From contig JAFSIK010000035.1 in NCBI GenBank assembly GCA_017439805.1, positions 1 through 43,766 on the forward strand: a stretch of DNA of 43,766 nucleotides. The letters run 5' to 3'. Both the position numbers and the translations under genes were made by a program. The DNA is from Oscillospiraceae bacterium. GTDB taxonomy: Bacteria; Bacillota; Clostridia; Oscillospirales; Oscillospiraceae. This document shows positions 39,525 through 43,766 of this stretch, in pieces. Position 1 is the first letter of the stretch; every line of letters begins with the position of its first letter. Below the pieces are notes generated by a model that saw nothing but the letters and a program-made list of their open reading frames with translations, had not been told where the DNA came from and made no database searches.

Positions 39525-40853
39525 CTAAGCAGCCACGCGGTAGGTAAAACCAACAAAGCCCTTTACTTTAATATTGCGCTGATCTGCGCGTCCCGGTCTC
39601 ACAGGCTCAGTATACATTGCTATCTCTCGTATGAGCTTTTCGGCATCTCCGTTTGGGTCGCGGAAAAACTCTTTGCAAAGGAAAATCGCCATCGTAAGGT
39701 TTACTTTATATTCGTAACGGTTTGTTTTCTTCTGTTGAATAACAACTTCGCGAGAAATGCGGTTGCAGAAATTAAACATTGTCAGTGCTGCGTAAACCTC
39801 TTGCTCGGCAAATCTATCGCTTTTGCTGTGAATATTTATTAGTCCTGTACAATATTTGAGAACACGGAAACTTGTTTCTATTCCCCATCTCATGTGGTAA
39901 AGTGCTTTCAATTCTTCGATACCAAAATGAGCGCGGGGCAAAGATGTTACCAGCGTTTCATATTCTCCCGATGGGAGCAAAAAACGAACACAACGGAATT
40001 TCATAGGAAACGGATTGATATGAGAAAAATCCCATCGTGCGCGATTTTTATGCCCTTTTTTACTGGACATTTGCATTAAGACGTAGCCCGCTTCACGATG
40101 GGCTTTACTTTGGCTGGTGGTTAATGTCAGTGAAATATCTTTGTCTAACTCCATCATTGGAAGATTAGAAATATCTCTCATTGCAGATTTACCTTGCTTG
40201 ACGCGGATAAGAAAATCTACATTCGGGCGGGAAAGCATGTGTGCGAAAATATTGTAACTCTCGTATCCGCGATCTCCGATGATGATGGTTGGTGTTTCAA
40301 AATTGTTGGTATAGAGCATCTTTATTTTGGTATAGAGCATCTTTATTAAAGCACCTTGTTCATCCATCTTGGACTTTGCTTGAATAGCACAATCAAAATA
40401 GGTTTTATTCTGCAAATCGTAGAGTGGATTGATATGCAAAGCATTATAACCGCCGCGCGGATGGGTATCTACTGCCAAAAAGCTCTCTGAGTCTGGATTA
40501 TACGGTAAATTGACGGAGGTGCCGTCAATGGCTAAAAGCCGATAGCCACAATATAATTCATCGTCAGTACAGGATTGATTAAAATCCTGCATGATTTCAC
40601 GAAATGCTGACGGGTTAATTTTGTGCCGCTGTTGAATAAATGCAGCAGGAGTAGGATTAGATGCAATACCTGCTTTATGAAGTTCTTTTGCCAAAGAGCC
40701 ACCGTCCATGGTGTGAAGCAGCGTAACAACGCTCTCCAGCGGAAGTTTACGGACGCGTGTGAAGTTGCGTAGGTCGGAAGAATGGCTACCACGAGTTGCA
40801 ACCACTCTCTTAATCGCTCGATTGAGCAAATTTTTCAAATTTGATGGTGTCAT
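39525..40853 (-). CDS. IS4-family DDE transposase
   Basis: Transposase of 442 aa with all three catalytic residues visible: first Asp in LLAIDGTSVNLP (about residue 110), second Asp in IIIGDRGYES (about 194) and Glu in YHMRWGIETSFRVLK (about 320-334), which gives the IS4 signature Y-2-R-3-E-6-K exactly. A perfect 21-base tandem duplication at 40306-40347 repeats IKMLYTK shortly before the second Asp, adding seven residues; the frame is kept, but activity could be affected. ATG 40853 follows GAGGAGTGTATCTAT. It is behind a hairpin (40876-40902) and a small ORF in the same transcript. Confidence 0.93.
   Translation of the reverse strand: MTPSNLKNLLNRAIKRVVATRGSHSSDLRNFTRVRKLPLESVVTLLHTMDGGSLAKELHKAGIASNPTPAAFIQQRHKINPSAFREIMQDFNQSCTDDELYCGYRLLAIDGTSVNLPYNPDSESFLAVDTHPRGGYNALHINPLYDLQNKTYFDCAIQAKSKMDEQGALIKMLYTKIKMLYTNNFETPTIIIGDRGYESYNIFAHMLSRPNVDFLIRVKQGKSAMRDISNLPMMELDKDISLTLTTSQSKAHREAGYVLMQMSSKKGHKNRARWDFSHINPFPMKFRCVRFLLPSGEYETLVTSLPRAHFGIEELKALYHMRWGIETSFRVLKYCTGLINIHSKSDRFAEQEVYAALTMFNFCNRISREVVIQQKKTNRYEYKVNLTMAIFLCKEFFRDPNGDAEKLIREIAMYTEPVRPGRADQRNIKVKGFVGFTYRVAA
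40306..40347. repeat. 21-base perfect tandem duplication inside the transposase gene
   Basis: Two identical 21-base units at 40306-40326 and 40327-40347. The product repeats the phrase IKMLYT, with a seven-residue period. The phase is preserved, so this could be a tolerated slippage event. Confidence 0.9.
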
Positions 40854-40875
40854 ATAGATACACTCCTCATATTAG

Positions 40876-40902
40876 TGGCGCGGCGGGTTGCTCGCCGCGC
40901 CA
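40876..40902 (-). promoter_or_regulatory. GC-rich hairpin in front of the transposase gene
   Basis: TGGCGCGGCG (40876-40885) pairs with CGCCGCGCCA (40893-40902). There is no U-tract on the minus strand. It lies between the small ORF and the transposase ribosome binding site and could limit transposase translation or read-through. Confidence 0.55.
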
Positions 40903-40911
40903 AATTTAGTT

Positions 40912-41136
40912 TTAATCGGCCATCCGAAGAATAGCAAACTCTCTTAAGATCTGTGCATACAGTTCTTTAGCAACTGCTTCACAGAATGGAGTTGCTGCTG
41001 CATCCACTTGAGCGGCAAAGCTGTCATAACCTTCGGAAAGTAAATCGTCGATAGTAATGTCTGCCTTTCCGATGCTATTACCAGTGCCAAGGTCGCTTGT
41101 GACTTCAAGATGTATAGTGCACTGCTTCTTTTCCAT
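40912..41136 (-). CDS. Small protein upstream of the transposase
   Basis: A 74-residue protein with start ATG 41136 after AAAGGAGAAATTTCCT. The sequence begins MEKKQCTIHLEVTSDLGTG, has an acidic middle (ADITIDDLLSEGYDSFAAQVD) and a helical C-terminus (FCEAVAKELYAQILREFAIL). I do not recognise a family. A GTG at 41232 with AGGTG upstream would add 32 residues with a hydrophobic patch; less likely but possible. It is first in the transposase transcript, whose promoter is at 41280-41308. It might modulate transposition; this is unproven. Confidence 0.6.
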   Translation of the reverse strand: MEKKQCTIHLEVTSDLGTGNSIGKADITIDDLLSEGYDSFAAQVDAAATPFCEAVAKELYAQILREFAILRMAD

Positions 41137-41279
41137 AGGAAATTTCTCCTTTCTTTCAGATTTTTCGGTTTTTGAGCACAAAAAAAGTGCACAAAAACCA
41201 GCCCATGCAAACACGGGAATAGTTTTGTACACTGCATCACCTAAAAGGCGAGAATAATCGTACTTTTTAGTTCACCTAT

Positions 41280-41308
41280 ATTGTAAATCGTTTCCGTCAG
41301 AAAGTCAA
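41280..41308 (-). promoter_or_regulatory. Promoter of the transposase transcript
   Basis: On the minus strand TTGACT (41303-41308), 17 bases, TACAAT (41280-41285). Confidence 0.7.
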
Positions 41309-41355
41309 CAAGCCAATCTTAAACTAACTGTAAATAAGTTGAGGAAATAAAATTA

Positions 41356-41372
41356 CTTAACTAAATAGCATG
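41356..41372. repeat. Subterminal copy of the right transposon end
   Basis: CTTAACTAAATAGCATG repeats the outer right end CTTAACTAAATGACATTG (41409-41426) over its first 11 bases and most of the rest, in the same orientation, 53 bases inward. Probably an extra transposase-binding site. Confidence 0.5.
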
Positions 41373-41381
41373 TAAAAAGTA

Positions 41382-41413
41382 TTAAGGGTGAAATCCGTAG
41401 ATTTCACCCTTAA
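41382..41413 (-). terminator. Terminator inside the right transposon end
   Basis: TTAAGGGTGAAAT (41382-41394) pairs with ATTTCACCCTTAA (41401-41413); the minus strand continues TACTTTTTA. It should stop host transcription running leftward from the DUF11-type gene into the transposase. Its right arm overlaps the inverted repeat. Confidence 0.75.
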
Positions 41414-41426
41414 CTAAATGACATTG
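41409..41426. repeat. Right terminal inverted repeat (IRR)
   Basis: CTTAACTAAATGACATTG, the exact inverse of 35282-35299. Confidence 0.95.
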
Positions 41427-41436
41427 CCCCGAGGGG
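41427..41436. repeat. Right target-site duplication
   Basis: CCCCGAGGGG, same as 35272-35281. The GGGGTGG and T7 that follow (to 41447) are the right half of the split terminator. Confidence 0.92.
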
Positions 41437-41456
41437 TGGTTTTTTTGCGCCGAAAA

Positions 41457-42323
41457 TCAGACGGTGCCGGTGACTCTGAGGACGGAAACGCCGGGGGTAA
41501 CATTCCACGCGCCGGTGTCCGCGTCCTGGGTAAAGGTGGCGGCGGGAACGGTGATGCGGCCGGGAACGGTGGCAAAAAGTCCGGTGGTTTCGTCGTAGGT
41601 GTAGTCCGTGGGGGCGGTCCAGGTTTCGCCGTTGAAGGTAACGGAGATGTTTTCCAGCGCCGGGTCAAACAGGTCTGTCACGGCGGCGTTATCTCCCGCG
41701 GCGGCCGGGGCGGAGCTGAAATTGCTGATGGTGAAGGTGTAGGTTATAAGGCCGTTTTCAGCCACGCTTTCGGGGCTGAGATCCTTGGTGATGGTCAGAC
41801 GGGGCTGGTCGGAAACCCCAAGTGTATCGGAGGCGGTGACCGCCTCGGCAAGTCCGCCGCCGGTTACGGTGACGGTGTTGGTGATTTCAGAGCCCGCCCC
41901 GCCGGGGGCAAAGCCGTTTACCTGAGCCTCGTACACGATGACCGCATTTCCGCCGGCGGGCACGCTGATGCCGGTTATCTCCAGCGGAGGGCCGGCGGTG
42001 ACGGCCGGGGCAGGCTGAAGCACACCGTTTACATAGTAAAGCACCGAGCCGGAAACGTAGCTGAGGGGATAGAGGGTAAGGGGATTTTCAGCATCTCCGA
42101 ACTGATAGGCCCCCAGGTCATCGGTAAGGGTAAGACCGGTGAAGGGGGCGGTGCCGGAATTTACAAGACTGACCGCATAGGTGATGTTTTCACCGGAAAC
42201 GTAGCTGTCCGCGGCGGTGTTTTTCGCGGCGGAGAGGGTCTGGACTATCTGTCCGGTGGTAATGTTGGACTGGGTGGTTACGCCGTTGTAGGAAAGGGTT
42301 GCCTGGTTTGTAAAAATCGCCAT
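41457..42323 (-). CDS. DUF11-type repeat protein
   Basis: A 288-residue protein of two immunoglobulin-like DUF11 repeats (about residues 30-145 and 150-250). Typical phrases are ENITYAVSLVNSGTAPFTGLTLTDDLG and ENGLITYTFTISNFSSAPA with VTDLFDPALENISVTFNG. It lacks a signal peptide and cell-wall anchor, although such repeats are mostly found outside the cell. It starts MAIFTNQATLSYNG directly in the first repeat. ATG 42323 has AGGAGGCGCTTAA. Its downstream terminator was split by the transposon. Structural or spore-surface use is possible but cannot be read. Confidence 0.82.
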   Translation of the reverse strand: MAIFTNQATLSYNGVTTQSNITTGQIVQTLSAAKNTAADSYVSGENITYAVSLVNSGTAPFTGLTLTDDLGAYQFGDAENPLTLYPLSYVSGSVLYYVNGVLQPAPAVTAGPPLEITGISVPAGGNAVIVYEAQVNGFAPGGAGSEITNTVTVTGGGLAEAVTASDTLGVSDQPRLTITKDLSPESVAENGLITYTFTISNFSSAPAAAGDNAAVTDLFDPALENISVTFNGETWTAPTDYTYDETTGLFATVPGRITVPAATFTQDADTGAWNVTPGVSVLRVTGTV

Positions 42324-42399
42324 TTAAGCGCCTCCTGTTTTTTATGACGCCCGAAAGGGTCGCAGTACATTCTACGCCCGGGGCGGCGGAGAGGTGCAA

Positions 42400-42424
42400 A
42401 AAAGCCGCCCCCCGGGCGGCTTTT
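42400..42424. terminator. Bidirectional terminator between the DUF11-type and small anchored protein genes
   Basis: AAAAGCCGCCC (42400-42410) pairs with GGGCGGCTTTT (42414-42424), loop CCC. It lies 3 bases past the stop of the gene at 42427. Confidence 0.88.
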
Positions 42425-42426
42425 CG

Positions 42427-42879
42427 TTAAATCATATTTTCAAGTATGTAAAGGCGGTTTTCTTCGGTGTGCCAGAATATTATAATCTCGCTTTCGTCCT
42501 CTCCCAGCCGGTACCAGTAAAAACACCGGTCGTAATCGGGTCTTTTATCCTCCGGCACGCCCAGTTTGTCCAGCCAGGTCACCGCCGCATCAGCGTAGGT
42601 GGGATGGTGGAGGGTGTAGTCCTGCCGGGTGCGCCAGGCAAACATGATGTCTATATAATCCTCATATCGGTAGGAAAACACATGGTATCTTATGCCGTCG
42701 CCGCTTTGGTTTTCCTCCTGCATTTGGTAAACCTGGGCGTAGCGGGAAAGGTGGGGAAGCTGAAACCCCCAGTTGGCCTTCAGGGTGCGGGAATAGTCGG
42801 TGTGAGCGGTGTAAAGGGCGGAGAGGATTATAACCGCCGCCAGAATCACAGACGCAGTTATTGGCAGTTTTCTTTTCAC
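42427..42879 (-). CDS. Small membrane-anchored protein of unknown function
   Basis: A 150-residue protein with an N-terminal signal-anchor (KRKLPITASVILAAVIILSALY, no lipobox) and an extracytoplasmic domain rich in Tyr, Trp and His (FSYRYEDYIDIMFAWRTRQDYTLHHP, RCFYWYRLGEDESEIIIFWHTEENRLY). I do not recognise the family. ATG 42879 follows AAAGGAGGCTGAGCC. It stands alone. Confidence 0.7.
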   Translation of the reverse strand: MKRKLPITASVILAAVIILSALYTAHTDYSRTLKANWGFQLPHLSRYAQVYQMQEENQSGDGIRYHVFSYRYEDYIDIMFAWRTRQDYTLHHPTYADAAVTWLDKLGVPEDKRPDYDRCFYWYRLGEDESEIIIFWHTEENRLYILENMI

Positions 42880-43001
42880 GGCTCAGCCTCCTTTCACCCT
42901 TTTTTTGAATTTTACCACGAATCAACACTGTTAGCAAGTGTCCCCTCTTTCCTCCGCCGGCGGCTCCCTTTTACCTTTTTTGTGGTTTTGGGACATAAAT
43001 A

Positions 43002-43032
43002 ACCTCCCTTCGTCGAAACGACGATGGGAGGT
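43002..43032. repeat. 14-bp stem hairpin in an AT-rich gap
   Basis: Arms 43002-43015 and 43019-43032 pair with one T-T mismatch, loop AAA. It lies in the gene-poor stretch 42880-43091. Role unknown: it may be a terminator without a clear U-tract or a small repeat element. Nothing else is visible in that stretch. Confidence 0.45.
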
Positions 43033-43091
43033 ACTTATCAAACAAAAAACAGCTAAATAAATCTGAATTTACCGTTACGGTTTTATCTTTA

Positions 43092-43214
43092 TTAATTTCT
43101 TTTATGCACAAGATTTAATCCAAGCAGAAAAACGATGATACATACAGCAGAGCCAGTTGCGATATTCATAATACGGATTTCTATTTCCGACATTCCCTCA
43201 AAGGATACAAGCAT
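43092..43214 (-). CDS. Possible small membrane protein downstream of the TetR gene
   Basis: A 40-codon frame (MLVSFEGMSEIEIRIMNIATG onward) with a hydrophobic segment at about residues 18-36 (IATGSAVCIIVFLLGLNLV) and a basic end (HKRN). An inner ATG seven codons in is also possible. No convincing ribosome binding site is present. It lies 41 bases past the TetR stop, in the same AT-rich segment. It may equally be the remnant of a longer gene. Confidence 0.3.
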   Translation of the reverse strand: MLVSFEGMSEIEIRIMNIATGSAVCIIVFLLGLNLVHKRN

Positions 43215-43255
43215 AGATATTGAATAACAAACTGACCAGTGCGAGTTTCAGAGTT

Positions 43256-43766
43256 CTATCCATTCGCATTTTCTTTCCCGAAAATGCAGACTGCGACTAT
43301 TTCTGATAGTTCATCTGTTGACTTGTCACACCTGTTTTTTAACCATTCAACAACTATGGCATTGATACCATTGAGATAATACATCATCACGTATTGTCTA
43401 ATGTCTGATGGATAGTGAAATCTCTCCAAAATTGGATTAAATATGTTTTCAAACAATCGCTTATACACATCTTCAAATCCCAGAATTTTATTTTGTGCCA
43501 ATGCAACCTTAAATACTTCTTTGTGGTCTTTGATATAGCTGAAGTATGGTGTTAGATACTTATCGCAAATAAACACCAATTCACTAAGTTCGCAGTCTTT
43601 AAGATTGAGTGCTACTGACTGTGTATCAGTTGAAAAATATGACAAGAATCCATCTAACAGGTATCGTGTTGTTTCATTTAGCAAATCGCCTACTGTTTCA
43701 TAGTGCAAATAAAAGGTAGAGCGATTTACCCCTGCCGTTTCGCAAATCTCGCTAACAGTAATATAT
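43256..43766 (-). CDS. TetR/AcrR-family regulator, partial (start beyond the window)
   Basis: The frame is open to the window end, giving 170 codons of the C-terminal part. The first residues (ITVSEICETAGVNRSTFYLHYETVGDLL) are the classic TetR helix-turn-helix with recognition helix VNRSTFYLHY; a start at the internal TTG 43708 would cut it. The rest (FSYIKDHKEVFKVAL, IRQYVMMYYLNGINAIVVEWLKN) is the helical ligand-binding and dimer domain. Base composition is AT-rich compared with the genes at 41.4-42.9 kb. Its target is probably beyond the window. Confidence 0.85.
   Translation of the reverse strand, partial: YITVSEICETAGVNRSTFYLHYETVGDLLNETTRYLLDGFLSYFSTDTQSVALNLKDCELSELVFICDKYLTPYFSYIKDHKEVFKVALAQNKILGFEDVYKRLFENIFNPILERFHYPSDIRQYVMMYYLNGINAIVVEWLKNRCDKSTDELSEIVAVCIFGKENANG

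Larger units (their letters stand above)
35282..41426 (-). mobile_element. IS4-family transposon carrying a restriction-modification cassette
   Basis: A 6,145-bp element with perfect 18-bp terminal inverted repeats and a 10-bp target duplication, both in the normal range for IS4-family elements. Genes, all on the minus strand: a small ORF and DDE transposase at the right end, and an MmeI-like R-M enzyme plus a coupled unknown protein to the left. It is more AT-rich than the host genes. It interrupted the shared terminator of the TrmH-type gene and the DUF11-type gene. Terminators lie just inside each end (35319-35362 and 41382-41413). An intact target duplication implies a fairly recent insertion. 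Partial copies of the end sequence occur inside (about 39398 and 41356), so the cargo may have been added to a smaller insertion sequence. Confidence 0.92.

Noticed and set aside
35272..41436. Integrative element using an integrase attachment site
   Set aside because: There is no integrase or recombinase; the 18-bp inverted ends, 10-bp duplication and DDE transposase explain the insertion.
43002..43032. tRNA-like or rRNA fragment at the hairpin
   Set aside because: It is a single stem with an AAA loop and no cloverleaf or CCA end.

Overview
The window reads as the chromosome of a spore-forming, anaerobic, fairly GC-rich Firmicute of the Clostridia, probably near Oscillospiraceae. The evidence is germination protease (gpr) beside rpsT, a SpoIIQ-type LytM protein, a CotF-type coat protein, a three-subunit NAD-linked [FeFe] hydrogenase, Clostridia-style PyrB plus PyrI, and strong AGGAGG ribosome binding sites with frequent TTG and GTG starts. 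The species is inferred, not read. Most genes share GC-rich codon use; three stretches are AT-rich and look acquired: about 28.7-29.4 kb, 35.3-41.4 kb and 42.95-43.77 kb.

Layout. 0-5.3 kb: two complete polar amino-acid ABC uptake operons on the minus strand (binding lipoprotein, permease, ATPase), with nearly identical signal peptides. 5.5-12.1 kb: metabolic and transport genes: a decarboxylase-like amidohydrolase, an ArsB/NhaD-type permease, an SCP2-like protein paired with a class III aminotransferase, a CotF-like protein and an MFS carrier. 12.2-16.4 kb: hydCBA hydrogenase operon with a repeat-rich promoter, facing a possible small RNA gene. 16.7-21.7 kb: a beta-propeller lipoprotein, a CBS protein, spoIIQ, a small HTH regulator, rpsT and gpr. 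A cluster of three DnaA boxes follows gpr. 22.0-28.6 kb: a co-directional row of a lipoprotein, a zinc-ribbon/FHA membrane protein, pncB and a leucine-rich-repeat protein, then cyclophilin and tmRNA (ssrA). 28.9-35.3 kb: an AT-rich orphan gene just past ssrA, pyrBI with a leader attenuator, a carbamate kinase gene that has lost its middle, a GntP permease, a metallophosphoesterase and a TrmH-type methyltransferase.

The clearest unusual object is a 6,145-bp mobile element at 35,282-41,426. It has perfect 18-bp terminal inverted repeats, sits between two copies of a 10-bp target duplication, and has split an ordinary bidirectional terminator. It carries an IS4-family transposase, a small ORF, a single-chain MmeI-like restriction-modification enzyme and a translationally coupled protein of unknown role. 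Terminators just inside both ends insulate it. It looks like an IS4-type transposon that has picked up a defence cassette.

The last 2.3 kb holds a DUF11-type repeat protein, a small membrane-anchored protein and the 3' part of a TetR regulator cut by the window end. No tRNA, rRNA or CRISPR array was seen.
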